From: Limnohabitans sp. DM1
GTDB lineage: Bacteria > Pseudomonadota > Gammaproteobacteria > Burkholderiales > Burkholderiaceae_C
Length of the DNA: 64,000 nt
Reading direction: 5' to 3'
Assembly (NCBI RefSeq): GCF_001269385.1
Contig: NZ_CXOO01000022.1
Span: 248,001-312,000, forward strand
In this document: positions 36,401 to 51,400 of the stretch, in pieces
Position numbering within the stretch: position 1 is the first letter of the stretch
Layout: every line of letters begins with the position of its first letter
The notes under the pieces: generated by a model
Told to the model about the DNA's origin: nothing
The model's database searches: none
What the model saw: the letters and a program-made list of their open reading frames with translations, nothing else
Made by a program: the position numbers and the translations under genes

Positions 36401-39400
36401 CGCCACGGCCAGCAACGACTACAACAGCGATGTGCTGCCGCCCAATGAAAAAGCGGCCATCATCCTGGACCCGGTGGCGGGCGACAACGTCATCACCGTG
36501 ACCGAAGGCAATGCGGCCAACATCACGCTCACCGGCAAAGTGACCGGCGCCTTCACGGCGGGCGATGTGGTCACTTTGAGCCTGAACGGCAAGACCCAAA
36601 CCGCCAGCGTGGCTGCCAACGGCAACTACAGCTTCAGCGTGCCCAGCGCCGACCTCAAGGCCGACGCCGACACCAAGGCCGAAGTGAGCGTGGCCGCCAA
36701 GGACCCGATCACCGGCACCACCGTCAACGCCAGCAACAGCCAGGACTACACGGTCGAATCCAACAGCAACACCGGCACCGCGCTGACGATTGACCCGGTC
36801 ACGGCCGACAACATCATCAATGCGGCCGAAGCTGGCGCGGCCAACACGGCCATCACCGGCAAAGTGACGGGCGTGGTCGCTGCAGGCGAGCGCGTCACAC
36901 TGACCATCAACGGCAAGACCTTCACCGGTGCCACCGCAGCCGATGGCAGCTACAGCATCAGCGTGCCCACGGCCGATCTGGTGGCTGACCCGGACACGCA
37001 AGTCGAGGGCAGTGTCACCACCACAGCGGGCTTGAGCTTCACGGCCAGCCAAAACTACGCGGTCGACACATCGACGCCTACAGCGACCCTCAAGCTCGAC
37101 CCGCTGACCACCGACAACATCATCAATGCCTCCGAAGCCGGCCAAGCCAACCTGCCCGTCACGGGCAAGGTCGAGGGCGAATTCAAAGCCGGTGATGTGG
37201 TCACTGTGACCGTCAACGGCAAGCCCTTCACCACCACAGTGCAGGCCAATGGCAACTTCAGCGTCAACGTGCCCACGGCCGACCTGATTGCAGACCCTGA
37301 CACCAAATACGAAGTGAGCGTGGCGCTCACCGACGGTGCGGGCAACCCCGGCACGGCCACAGGCAGCAATGACTACAGCAGCGACGTCACGCCCCCGGCC
37401 AACAACGTGGCCATCAGCCTGAACCCTGTCACCGGCGACAACATCGTCTCGGTGGCCGATGGCCAGGCCTCTTCCATCACGCTCAGCGGCAAAGTCTCGG
37501 GCGCCTTCACCGCCGGTGATGTGGTCACACTCAGCCTGAACGGCAAGACCGCCACCACCGCCGTGGCCGCCGACGGCAGCTACAGCTTTGTCACCAACAT
37601 TGGCGACATCAAAGGCGATCCAGATACCAAGGTCGATGTCAGTGTCGCGGCCAAAGACCCGGCCAATGGCAAGACCAACACCGTGGCCACGAGCCAGGAC
37701 TACACGGTCGAGACCGATGCCACTGCAGGTCAAACCGTGGCCCTGTTCATCGATACCGTCACGGCCGACAACGTCATCAACGCAGCAGAAGCGGGCGTGG
37801 CCAACACCACCCTCACCGGCCGGGTCACCGGCGTGGTGGCTGCAGGCGACGTGGTCACGCTGAGCATCAACGGCAAGACCTTCACCGCAGCGGCTGCTGC
37901 CAACGGCAACTACAGCGTCAGTGTGCCCACGGCCGACCTGGTGGCTGACCCGGACACGCAAATCGAGGGCCGCGTCACCACCAGCGCGGGCACGGCCACG
38001 GCGGTTCAAAACTATGCCACCACCGCCACCACCGACACCACTGCCACCACCATCACGGGCGCGACCGACAACGTCGGCAACCCGAACAACGCGGTGCAGC
38101 CCATCACCAACGGTGGCCAGACCAACGACACCACGCCCACCCTGACCGGCAAGGCCCCGGCCGGTGAAACCGTGGTCATCCGTGACGGCAACCAGATCAT
38201 TGGCACCACCACGGCCAACGCGCAAGGCAACTGGAGCTTCACGCCCAGCGCCTTGGGCGAGGGCCCGCACAGCCTGAGCGCCAGCACCAGCTCGGGCGGC
38301 ACCAGCGCGCCGTTCACCTTCAGCATCGACACCACGGCGCCCAAGATCGCGGTCACCGTCGACAAAGCCGCGCTCAGCAGCGACGAAACTGCGCTGGTCA
38401 CTTTCACGCTCACCGAAGGCGGCACTGACTTCGTGCGCGATGACATCAAGGTCAGCGGCGGCACCATGGGCCCCTTGACGCAAAGCAGCACCAACCCACG
38501 CGTCTACACCGCCACCTTCACGCCCAACGCGGTGACAGGCACGGCCGCAGCCTCGGCCAGCATCCAGGTCGAGAGCGACAAATTCAGCGACGCTGCAGGC
38601 AACCTGAACAAAGACGGTGCCGATGCCGACAACACCGTCTCGGTGAGTGTGAGCGCCGGCAAGGGCAATGCCGCCATCGTTCTGGACCCGATTGCGGGCG
38701 ACAACATCATCACCGTGGCCGAAGGCAACGCGGCCAACATCACGCTCACAGGCAAAGTCACGGGCGCCTTCACCACCGGTGATGTGGTCACATTGAGCGT
38801 CAACGGCAAGCCCTTCACGGGCACCGCCACGTCCAACGGCAGCTTCAGCATCAACGTGCCCAGCGCCGACCTCAAGGCCGACGCCGACACCCTGGTGGAG
38901 GCCTCTGTGGTCGCCACCTTCAAAGGCAGCTCCGTCACCGCCACCAACAGCCAGGACTACAGCGTCGAGACCAGCAACGGCACGGCCACCGCCTTGTCCA
39001 TTGACCCGGTCACGGCCGACAACATCATCAACACGGCCGAGTCGGGCGTGGCCAACACCCCTGTCACAGGCAAGGTGACGGGCGTGTTCCAGGAGGGCAA
39101 TGTTGTGACGCTCACCGTCAACGGCAAGCCCTTCACCGGCAGCGTCAACGCCCAAGGTGGGTTCAGCATCAGCGTGCCCACGGCCGATTTGGTGGCAGAC
39201 CCGGACACGCAAGTGGACGGCCGCGTCACCATTGGCAGCGGCTTGAGCTTCACGGCCAGCCAGAACTACGCGCTCGACACCTCGGCGCCGACAGCCACCA
39301 TCACGCTCAACCCGCTGACCGCTGACAACGCGATCGACACGGGCGAGGCCAGCCAAAACAACCTGCCCGTGACGGGCAAGGTCGAAGGCGAAGTCAAGGA

Positions 39401-42400
39401 AGGTGATGTCGTCACCGTCATGGTCAACGGCAAGCCCTTCACCACGACAGTGCAGGCCAACGGCAACTTCAGCGTCAACGTGCCCACGGCCGACCTGATT
39501 GCAGACCCGGACACGAAATACGAGGTGAGCGTGGCGCTCACCGATGGTGCGGGCAACCCCGGCACCGCCACAGCGAGCAACGACTACAGCAGCAGCGCTG
39601 TGCTGCCAGCCAACAACGTGGCCATCAGCCTGAACCCCGTCACCGGCGACAACATCGTCTCGGTGGCCGAGGGCCAGGCCTCCACAGTCACACTGAACGG
39701 TCAGGTCACGGGTGCGTTCACACCAGGTGATGTGGTCACACTCACGCTCAACGGCAAAACCGCCACAGCCAGCACCGATGCCAATGGCGCTTACAGCTTC
39801 ACCGTCAGCACGGCCGATCTGCGCGCTGACCCTGACACCAAGGCCGAGGTCAGCGTGGCGGCCAAGAACCCGGCCGACGGCAAGACCAACACGGTGTCCA
39901 CCAGCCAGGACTACACGGTCGAGACCGATGCGACAGCAGGCCAGACGGTGGCGCTGTTCATCAACACGGTCACGGCCGACAACGTCATCAACGCGGCTGA
40001 AGCCCAGCAAGCCAACACGGCCATCACCGGCCAAGTGACCGGCAAATTTGTCGCCGGTGATGTGGTCACCCTGAGCATCAACAACAAAACCTTCACCGGT
40101 GCTGCAGCGGCCAACGGCAGCTACAGCATCTCTGTGCCCACAGCCGACTTGGTGGCCGACTTTGACACGCAAATCGATGGCCGCGTGACCACCAGCGCAG
40201 GCACTGCATTGGCCGTGCAAAACTACGCCACCAGCACCAACCCCGACACCACGCCGCCCAACGACGGCAAGGCGGTGGCGCTGACCATCGACACCGACGC
40301 CAACAACGACGGCTTCATCAACCGCGCAGAGCTCAGCGGCAGCGCCACGGTCAGCGTCAGCGCCGCCTTTGATGGCAGCAAAGTGGACGTGGGCGATGTG
40401 GTCAGCATCACCGACGGCAGCACCGTCAAAAACATCACCATCGATGCGGCGGCCAAGACTGCTGGCAAAGTGACGACCACGTTTGCAGCGCCTGCCGAAG
40501 GCGCGAGCATCAACGTCAGCGCTGTGCTGCGCGACGTGGCCAACAACGCCACGCCCGAAGCCAAGGACACGGCGCGCCGCGACACCTCCAACTTTGGACC
40601 CGACGCGGGTGACACCACCAAGAACGTCACCATCGAGATCACCTCGGACGCCAACAACAACGCGGTGCTCAATGTCACCGAGTTGACCAGTGGCCGGGTC
40701 AACGTGCGTGTGGGTTTGTCGGCCGACGCCCGCGCGGGCGACACCTTGGTGGTCGAAGGCACGGGTAACGCATCGCAGACCATCACGCTGAGCGCCGAGC
40801 AAGTGGCGGCCAAAGAGGTGTTGGTGCAGTTCACGCCGCCGGCCAACGGCACCAACTTTGTGGCCGCAGCGCAGCTGAGCGATATCGCTAAAAACACCAG
40901 CGCCCGGGTCACCGACAGCGCCACCATCAACACCAGCTTGCCGGGCTCGCCCACCGTGGTCATTGAAGAGGACGCCAACAACGACGGCTTCATCAACCGC
41001 AGCGAGCTCAATGGCCAGATCAACGTCAAGGTCACCGCGCCTGCAACGGCCGTGGTGGGTGACACCCTGACCGTGACCGATGGCACGAGCACTCAGACCT
41101 TTGTGCTGACCAGCACGCAGCTGACCAGCGGCGTGAGCACCACGTTTGCAGCGCCTGCAGACGGCGCCACGTTCAATGTGTCGTCCACCCTCACGGTGGC
41201 GGCCACGGGCAACGTGAGCAACCCTGGCACCGACAGCGCCAAGCTCGACTTGACGGACTTCAGCAAGGTCGATCCGGCCAACCCGAGCGGCCCACGCATC
41301 AGCGCGGTGCGCGTGAACATCGACACCGACGCCAACAACGACGGCCAAGTCAGCGTGGCTGAGCTCAGCGGCACGGCGGACAAGGTCAAAGTGACGGTCT
41401 TGCTGCCTACAGGGACAGGTACGTCTGCTGCAGTGGGCGACATGCTCACCATCAAGGCCAGCGGCAACGCAGACCGCGTGATCACGCTCACGGCGGCGCA
41501 CATCAACGCGGGCCAGGTGGTCATCACCGACTACAACAGCACGGGCGACAACACCACATTCACCGTCACGGCCAGCATCCGGGATGCGGCGGGCAACGCG
41601 AGCCCCACGCCGGACGCGAGCGACAGCGCCACGATCCGCAGCACCATTGCGGGCGCGCCGGTGGTCACCATCACCGAAGACGGCAACAACGACGGCTTCA
41701 TCAACACCGCTGAGCTCAGCGGCACGGTGGGCGTGAACATCTCGATCCCCACGGCGGCCAAGGCGGGCGACACGCTGCGCGTGACCGTGGGCGGCGTGGT
41801 GGAGAACATCACCCTCACCACCGCCAACATCACCGCAGGCAGCGTCACACGTGAGGTGACAGCGCCTGCCAGCGGCAGCACGCTCAGCGTGCAAGCGCAA
41901 CTGATCGACCAGGCCAACAACAGCTCTGCTGTGGGCAGCGACAGTGCGGTGATCGATACCACCACGCCCAACGGCGGCGCAGCTTTGGCGCTGACCATTG
42001 ACACGGACACCAACAACGACGGCTTCATCAACCGAGGCGAGTTGAACGGCAGCGCCACGGTCACCGTGAGCGCTGGCTTTGACGGCAGCAAAGTGGCCGT
42101 GGGCGACGTGGTCACCATCACGGACGGCACCACCACCCGCACCATCACCATCAACGATGCGGCCAAGACTGCTGGCAAAGTGACGACCACGTTCACCGCG
42201 CCTGCTGAGGGCAGCAGCATTGATGTGAAAGCCACGCTCAAGGACGCGGCCAACAACACCACGCCCGAAGCGAGCGACACGGCGCGGCGCGACACCTCCA
42301 ACTTTGGCCCGGTCGACCCGAACGTGGACCCGGCCAACGCGGACAAGAACGTCACCATCGCGATCACCTCGGACGCCAACAACAACGCGGTGCTCAACGT

Positions 42401-45400
42401 CACCGAGTTGACCAGTGGCCGCATCAACGTGCGCGTGGGCCTGTCGGCTGACGCCCGCGCGGGCGACACCTTGGTGGTCGAAGGCACGGGCAACGCGTCC
42501 CAGACCATCACGCTGAGCGCGGCGCAGATCACTGCGCGCGAGGTGTTGGTGCAGTTCACGCCCCCAGCCAACGGCACCAACTTTGTGGCCGCAGCGCAGC
42601 TGAGCGATGTGGCGCAAAACACCAGCGCCCGGGTCACCGACAGCGCCGTGATCAACACCAGCTTGCCGGGCTCGCCCACCGTGGTCATTGAGGAAGACGC
42701 CAACAACGACGGCTTCATCAACCGCAGCGAGCTCAATGGCGAGATCAACGTCAAAGCCACACCTCCGTCCACAGCGGTGGCTGGTGACACCCTGACCATC
42801 ACCGACGGCACCACGGTCAAGAGCTTTGTGCTGACCGCAGCGCAGCTCACAAGCGGCGTGAGCACCACGTTTGCAGCGCCTGCAGACGGCGCCACGTTCA
42901 ATGTGTCGTCCACCCTCACGGTGGCGGCCACGGGCAACGTGAGCAACCCTGGCACCGACAGCGCGCGCCTGGACCTGACCGACTTCAGCACCGTGGACCC
43001 CGCCAACCCGAGCGGCCCGCGCATCAGCGCGGTGCGTGTGAACATCGACACCGACGCCAACAACGACGGCCAGATCAGCGTGGCTGAGCTCAGCGGCACC
43101 AGCAACAGCGTCAAAGTGACGGTGCTCTTGCCCACAGGCACCGGCACAGCAGCGGTGGCGGGCGACACGCTCACCATCAAGGCCAGCGGCAACGCAGACC
43201 GCGTGATCACGCTCACGGCGGCGCACATCAGCGCGGGCCAGGTGGTCATCACCGACTACACCAGCACGGGCGACAACACCACGTTCAACGTGACGGCCAG
43301 CATCCGGGATGCGGCGGGCAACGCCAGCCCCACGCCGGACGCGAGCGACAGCGCCACGATCCGCAGCACCATTGCGGGCGCACCGGTGGTCACCATCACC
43401 GAAGACGGCAACAACGACGGCTTCATCAACACCGCTGAGCTCAGCGGCACGGTGGGCGTGAACATCTCGATCCCCACAGCGGCCAGGGCAGGCGACACGC
43501 TGCGCGTGACCGTGGGCGGTGTGGTGGAGAACATCACACTGACGGCGGCGAACATCACCGCAGGCAGCGTCACGCGCGAGCTGACAGCGCCTGCCAACGG
43601 CAGCACGCTGCAAGTCAAGGCCCAGCTGATTGACCAGGCCAACAACGCCTCCAGCGAAGGCACGGACAGCGCGGTGATCGACACCACGCTGCCCAACGGC
43701 GGCGCAGCTTTGGCGCTGACCATTGACACGGACACCAACAACGACGGCTTCATCAACCGCAGCGAGTTGAACGGCAGCGCCACGGTCACCGTGAGCGCCG
43801 CCTTCAATGGCGCCTTGGTGGCGGTGGGCGACGTGGTCACCATCACGGACGGCACGACCACCCGCACCCTCACCATCAACGATGCGGCCAAGACTGCGGG
43901 CAAAGTGACGACCACGTTCACCGCGCCTGCTGAGGGCAGCAGCATTGATGTGAAAGCCACGCTCAAGGACGCGGCCAACAACGCCACGCCTGAGGCCACG
44001 GACACGGCGCGGCGCGACACCTCCAACTTTGGCCCGGTCGACCCGAACGTGGACCCGGCCAACGCGGACAAGAACGTCACCATCGCGATCACCTCGGATG
44101 CCAACAACAACGCAGTGCTCAACACCAGCGAGCTGTCCAGTGGCCGCATCAACGTGCGCGTGGGCCTGTCGGCTGACGCCCGCGCGGGCGACACCTTGGT
44201 GGTCGAAGGCACGGGCAACGCGTCGCAGACCATCACGCTGAGCGCCGAGCAAGTGGCGGCCAAAGAGGTGTTGGTGCAGTTCACGCCGCCCGCCAACGGC
44301 ACCAACTTTGTGGCCGCAGCGCAGCTGAGCGACATCGCTAAAAACATCAGCGCCCGGGTCACCGACGCTGCCACCGTCAACACCAGCTTGCCGGGCTCAC
44401 CCACCGTGGTCATTGAAGAAGACACCAACAACGACGGCTTCATCAACCGCAGCGAGCTCAATGGCGAGATCAACGTCAAAGCCACACCTCCGTCCACAGC
44501 GGTGGCCGGTGACACCCTGACCATCACTGATGGCACCACGGTCAAGAGCTTTGTGCTGACCGCAGCGCAGCTCACAAGCGGCGTGAGCACCTCGTTTGCA
44601 GCGCCTGCGGACGGCGCCACGTTCAACGTCTCGTCCACCCTCACGGTGGCGGCCACGGGCAACGTGAGCAACCCTGGCACCGACAGCGCCAAGCTCGACT
44701 TGACCGACTTCAGCACGGTGGATCCGTCCAACCCGAGCGGCCCACGCATCAGCGCGGTGCGTGTGAACATCGACACCGACGGCAACAACGACGGCCAGAT
44801 CAGCGTGGCCGAGCTCAGCGGCACCAGCAACAGCGTCAAAGTGACGGTGCTCTTGCCCACAGGCACGGGCACAGCAGCGGTGGCCGGTGACACGCTTACC
44901 CTCAAGGCCAGCGGCAACGCAGACCGCGTGATCACGCTCACGGCGGCGCACATCAGCGCGGGCCAGGTGGTCATCACCGACTACACCAGCACGGGTGACA
45001 ACACCACGTTCAACGTCACGGCCAGCATCCGGGATGCGGCGGGCAACGCCAGCCCCACGCCGGACGCGAGCGACAGCGCCACCATCCGCAGCACCATTGC
45101 TGGAGCGCCGGTGGTCACCATCACCGAAGACACCAACGCGGACGGCTTTGTGAGCGACAGCGAGCTGCAAGGCACGGTGGGTGTGAACATCTCGATCCCC
45201 ACGGCGGCCAAGCCAGGCGACACGCTCAAGATCACCGTCAACGGTGTGGAAGAGAGCGTGACGCTCACGCAGTCGCAGATCACTGCGGGCAGCATCACGC
45301 GCGAGGTCACGGCGCCCGCCAACGGCAGCACGCTGAGCGTGCAAGCGCAGTTGGTGGACCAGGCCAACAACGCCTCGGCTGTTGGAAGCGACAGCGCGTT

Positions 45401-48400
45401 GATCGACACCACAGTGCCCAACGGCGGCGCAGCTTTGGCGCTGACCATTGACACCGACGGCAACAACGACGGCTTCATCAACCGGGGCGAGTTGAACGGC
45501 AGCACCACGGTCAGCGTGAGCGCCGCCTTCAATGGCGCGTTGGTGGCGGTGGGCGACGTGGTCACCATCACCGACGGCACCACAACCCGAACCATCACCA
45601 TCGACGCGGCGGCCAAGGCTGCGGGCAAAGTGACGACCACGTTCACAGCGCCTGCCGAGGGCAGCAGCATGGATGTGAAAGCCACGCTCAAGGACGCGGC
45701 CAACAACACCACGCCCGAGGCGAGCGACACGGCGCGGCGCGACACCTCCAACTTCGGTCCCGACAGCAATGAGGCTAAAAACGTCACCATCGCGATCACC
45801 TCGGACGCCAACAACAACGCGGTGCTCAACACAGCAGAGCTGTCCAGCGGCCGCATCAACGTGCGTGTGGGCCTGTCAGAGGACGCCCGTGCGGGCGACA
45901 CCTTGGTGGTCGAAGGCACGGGCAACGCGTCGCAGACCATCACGCTGAGCGCCGAGCAAGTGGCCGCGCGCGAGGTGCTGGTGCAGTTCACGCCCCCTGC
46001 CAACGGCACCAACTTTGTGGCCGCAGCGCAGCTGAGCGATATCGCTAAAAACACCAGCGCCCGGGTCACCGACGCTGCCACCGTCAACACCAGCTTGCCG
46101 GGCTCGCCCACCGTGGTCATTGAAGAGGACGTGAACAACGACGGCTTCATCAACCGCAGCGAACTCAATGGCCAGATCAACGTCAACGTCAAGGCCCCCA
46201 CCAACACGGCCGTGGGTGACACGCTCACCGTGACCGATGGCACCACCGTCAGAAGCTTTGTGCTGGACACCCAGGCCAAGGTGGACGATGCACGCACCAA
46301 CGGTGTGGGCACCACGTTTGCTGCACCTGCAGACGGCGCCACGTTCAATGTGTCGTCCACCCTCACCGTGGCTGCATCTGGCAACGTCAGCAACGCTGGC
46401 ACCGACAGCGCCAAGCTCGACTTGACCGACTTCAGCAAGGTCGATCCGGCCAACCCGAGCGGCCCGCGCATCAGCGCAGTGGGCGTGAACATCGACACCG
46501 ACGGCAACAACGACGGCCAGATCAGCGTGGCCGAGCTCACAGGCACCAGCAACAGCGTCAAAGTGACGGTGCTCTTGCCCACAGGCACCGGCACAGCAGC
46601 GGTGGCTGGTGACACGCTCACCCTCAAGGCCAGCGGCAACGCAGACCGCGTGATCACGCTCACGGCGGCGCACATCAGCGCGGGCCAGGTGGTCATCACC
46701 GACTACACCAGCACGGGCGACAACACCACGTTCAACGTGACGGCCAGCATCCGGGATGCGGCGGGCAACGCGAGCCCCACGCCGGACGCGAGCGACAGCG
46801 CCACGATCCGCAGCACCATTGCGGGCGCACCGGTGGTCACCATCACCGAAGACACCAACAACGACGGCTTCATCAACACCGCCGAGCTCAGCGGCACGGT
46901 GGGCGTGAACATCTCGATCCCCACAGCGGCCAAGGCGGGCGACACGCTGCGCGTGACCGTGGGCACGGTGGTGGAGAACATCACACTGACGGCGGCGAAC
47001 ATCACCGCAGCCAGCGTCACGCGCGAGCTGACAGCGCCTGCCAACGGCAGCACGCTGCAAGTCAAGGCCCAGCTGATTGACCAGGCCAACAACGCCTCCA
47101 GCGAAGGCACGGACAGCGCGGTGATCGACACCACGCTGCCCAACGGCGGCGCAGCTTTGGCGCTGACCATTGACACGGACACCAACAACGACGGCTTCAT
47201 CAACCGCAGCGAGTTGAACGGCAGCGCCACGGTCACCGTGAGCGCCGCCTTCAATGGCGCCTTGGTGGCAGTGGGCGACGTGGTCACCATCACGGACGGC
47301 ACGACCAGCAAAAACATCACCATCGATGCGGCGGCCAAGACTGCTGGCAAAGTGACGACCACGTTCACGGCGCCTGCCGAGGGCAGCAGCATTGATGTGA
47401 AAGCCACGCTCAAGGACGCGGCCAACAACACCACGCCCGAGGCTACGGACACGGCGCGGCGCGACACCTCCAACTTTGGCCCGGTCGACCCGAACGTGGA
47501 CCCGGCCAACGCGGACAAGAACGTCACCATCGCGATCACCTCGGATGCCAACAACAACGCAGTGCTCAACACCAGCGAGCTGTCCAGTGGCCGCATCAAC
47601 GTGCGCGTGGGCCTGTCGGCTGACGCCCGCGCGGGCGACACCTTGGTGGTCGAAGGCACGGGCAACGCGTCGCAGACCATCACGCTGAGCGCCGAGCAAG
47701 TGGCGGCCAAAGAGGTGTTGGTGCAGTTCACGCCGCCCGCCAACGGCACCAACTTTGTGGCCGCAGCGCAGCTGAGCGACATCGCTAAAAACATCAGCGC
47801 CCGGGTCACCAACGCTGCCACAGTCAACACCAGCTTGCCGGGCTCGCCCACGGTCACGATTGAAGAGGACGTGAACAACGACGGCTTCATCAACCGCAGC
47901 GAACTCAATGGCGAGATCAACGTCAAAGCCACACCTCCGTCCACAGCGGTGGCCGGTGACACCTTGACCATCACCGACGGCACCACGGTCAAGACCTTTG
48001 TTCTGACCGCAGCGCAGCTCACAAGCGGCGTGACTACCACCTTTGCAGCGCCTGCAGACGGCGCCACGTTCAATGTGTCGTCCACCCTCACGGTGGCGGC
48101 CACGGGCAACGTGAGCAACGCTGGCACCGACAGCGCCAAGCTCGACTTGACCGACTTCAGCACGGTGGATCCGTCCAACCCGAGCGGCCCGCGCATCAGC
48201 GCCGTGCGCGTGAACATCGACACCGACGGCAACAACGACGGCCAGATCAGCGTGGCCGAGCTCACAGGCACCAGCAACAGCGTCAAAGTGACGGTGCTCC
48301 TGCCCACTGGCACGGGCACAGCAGCGGTGGCGGGTGACACGCTCACCCTCAAGGCCAGCGGCAACGCCGACCGCGTGATCACGCTCACGGCGGCGCACAT

Positions 48401-51400
48401 CAGCGCGGGCCAGGTGGTCATCACCGACTACACCAGCACGGGCGACAACACCACGTTCAACGTCACAGCCAGCATCCGGGATGCGGCGAACAACGCCAGC
48501 CCCACGCCGGACGCGAGCGACAGCGCCACCATCCGCAGCACCATTGCTGGGGCGCCTGTGGTCACCATCACCGAAGACACCAACGCGGACGGCTTTGTGA
48601 GCGCCAGCGAGCTGCAAGGCACGGTGGGCGTGAACATCTCGATCCCCACGGCGGCCAAGCCAGGCGACACGCTCAAGATCACCGTCAACGGTGTGCAAGA
48701 GAGCGTGACGCTCACGCAGTCGCAGATCACTGCGGGCAGCATCACGCGCGAGGTCACGGCGCCTGCCAACGGCAGCACGCTGAGCGTGCAAGCGCAGTTG
48801 GTGGACCAGGCCAACAACGCCTCGGCTGTTGGAAGCGACAGCGCGGTGATTGACACCACAGTGCCCAACGGCGGCAACGCTTTGGCGCTGACCATTGACA
48901 CGGACGGCAACAACGACGGCTTCATCAACAAAGTGGAGCTGGGATCGAGCACCACGGTCAGCGTGAGCGCGGCCTTCAATGGCGCCTTGGTGGCGGTGGG
49001 CGACGTGGTCACCGTCACGGACGGCACGACCAGCAAAAACATCACCGTTGACGCGGCGGCCAAGGCAGCGGGCAAAGTGACGACCACGTTTGCAGCGCCT
49101 GCAGAAGGCGCGAGCATCACGGTCCGGGCCACGCTCAAGGACGCGGCCAACAACGCCACGCCCGAGGCGAGCGACACGGCCCAGCGCGACACGACCGACC
49201 CCACCAACGCCTCTGTGGCCTTGGCCTTGCGCATCACCACCGACACCTCGGACAACGGGGTGGTCAGCCCTGCCGAGCTCAATGGTGCGAGCAGCTTCAC
49301 CAGCCGCGCCAGCTTTGACAGCGACGCCAAGGCCGGTGACAAGATCGTGTTCAACGCCACCAATGGCACCACCGCCTTGGCCAGCATCACGCACACGCTG
49401 ACGGCAGGTGACATCACGGCCGGCTTTGTGCAGGTGAGCTTTGCCAACCCGGCAGAGGGCCAGACCCAAACCGTCACGGCCCAGTACCTGGACGCGGCGG
49501 GCAACCCGGCCACCGATGGCACGGTCAGCGACAGTGCCCGACTGGACACCACAGCGCCGACCCAAACCGTCACCATCTCGGCCATCAAGGACGACGTGGG
49601 CGACGTCAAGGGCACCGTCAGCAGCGGAGGCACCACGGACGACACCAAACTGGACTTGGAAGGCACGCTCAGCGCCGCCTTGGCGGCAGGCGAAGTGGTG
49701 CAGATCTTTGACGGCGCCACCTTGGTGGGCACGGCTGTGGTCAACGGCACCAACTGGACCTTTGCCGATCCGCGCACCTTGACCAACAACCAAACGGTGC
49801 AATACACGGCCAAAGTGTTGGACGCGGCCAATCTGTCGGGCCCGGTCAGCAGCGCCTACAGCGCCACCATCGTCACCAGCTTGCCCTCGATCTCCGTCAC
49901 CTCGGTGGCCGGTGATGCGGTGAACGACACCAATGCGCTCAACGGTTTGTACGACGCCACCGAGCGCGGCACGACTGCGACGCCTGCGCCCGTCATCTCG
50001 GGCACCACCAGCAACGTGCAAGCGGGCCGCGTGGTCACGGCCACGATCAACATTGGCGGCGTGGACAAGAGCTACACCGGCACGGTGCAAAACGACGGCA
50101 CCTGGTCTGCCACCATCACCAGTGCGGACGCGCTGACCCTGAACCACGGCAACACCTTTGCCATCACGGCTCAGGTGAGCAACGCGGCGGGCAACATCGC
50201 CAGCGACACCAACAACGGTGTGCGCGTGAACATCCAGCCGGCCGACATTCCAACGGTCAACAACCTCAACAGCGGCACCCTCACGCCGACCCTGACCGGT
50301 CAGGCGCTCAAGGAAACTGCACCGAGCTCGAACTCATTTGTGACGCTGGCCACGGGTGACACCATCAGCGTCACCGTGGGCGGGGCCACCTACACGGGCA
50401 CGCTGAACACGGCCAACGCCAACAACGGGCTGCCCACGGGGCTGAGCTACAACACCACGACGAACCAGTGGTCGATCAACACCGCCACGGCCACCCCCAC
50501 CAGCGGCACGCTGAGCCTGAGCAACGGCACGACCAACAACGTGGCGGTCAGCGTCACGGCAGGCAGCGTGACCAAGACAGACGTCAGCTCGGGCGAGTTG
50601 GTGATCAACACCACAGCGCCCACCATCACCTTGGCGGAAATCTCCACCGACGGCTTCATCAACGCCGCCGAAAGTGGCCAGTCCCTGGTGATCAGCGGCA
50701 CCACCAACGCCCAAGTGGGCTCCACCGTCACCATCACGGGGCTGGATGCGACCCAGCGCACGGCCACGGTGCTGGCAGGCAGCGGCGGCACCAACACCTT
50801 CACGCTGACCATCCCGGCGTCTGAGGTGACGGCGCTGGCCAACGCCAATGCAGAAAAAATTGCCACTGCCAGTGTGGTCAACGCCTTTGGCTTGAGCGCC
50901 AGCGACACAGAAAACGTGTTCATCGACATCGTCTCGCCCACGGCTGTGGCCGACACGGCCAGCGGCAACGAAGACATCACCACGCTCAGCGGCAACGTGG
51001 GCACCAACGACACCAACAAAGACAGCACCGAGGTCTACAGCCTCAGCGGCAGCGCCACGGGCAGCTTTGGCAGCTTGGCGCTGGGCAGCAACGGCGCGTG
51101 GACCTACACGGTGGACGAGGCCAAGCGCGGCCAGTTGAACGCCATCACGGCCAACGCGGTGGAGACCTTCACCTACAAAGTGACCGATGCGGCGGGCAAC
51201 AGCACCAGCAGCACGCTGGCCATCACGCTCACGCCGGTCAACGACGCACCGGTCAACACCGTGCCAGGCACACAAAGCACGGCCGAAGACACGGCCAAGG
51301 TCATCACGGGCCTGAGCATTGCGGACGTGGACGCGGGCGGCAGCGCCGTGACCGTGACGCTGGCCGTGACCAATGGCGTCATCACCGCAGCCACCAGCAC

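Noticed and set aside
31000-49000. Regular DNA repeats that might suggest a CRISPR array or satellite DNA
   Set aside because: The repeats are hundreds of bases long, in frame, and encode Ig-like domains; there are no short direct repeats with unique spacers and no cas genes.
32763-50147. Very long open frames on the minus strand (for example 35877-44252, over 2,700 codons; 45876-50147; 32763-35318)
   Set aside because: They lie opposite the adhesin gene, encode Arg/His/Val/Asp/Gly-rich sequence with no domain, repeat with the same 1,725-base period, and lack ribosome sites. They are a by-product of the GC-rich, repetitive codon use of the true strand.
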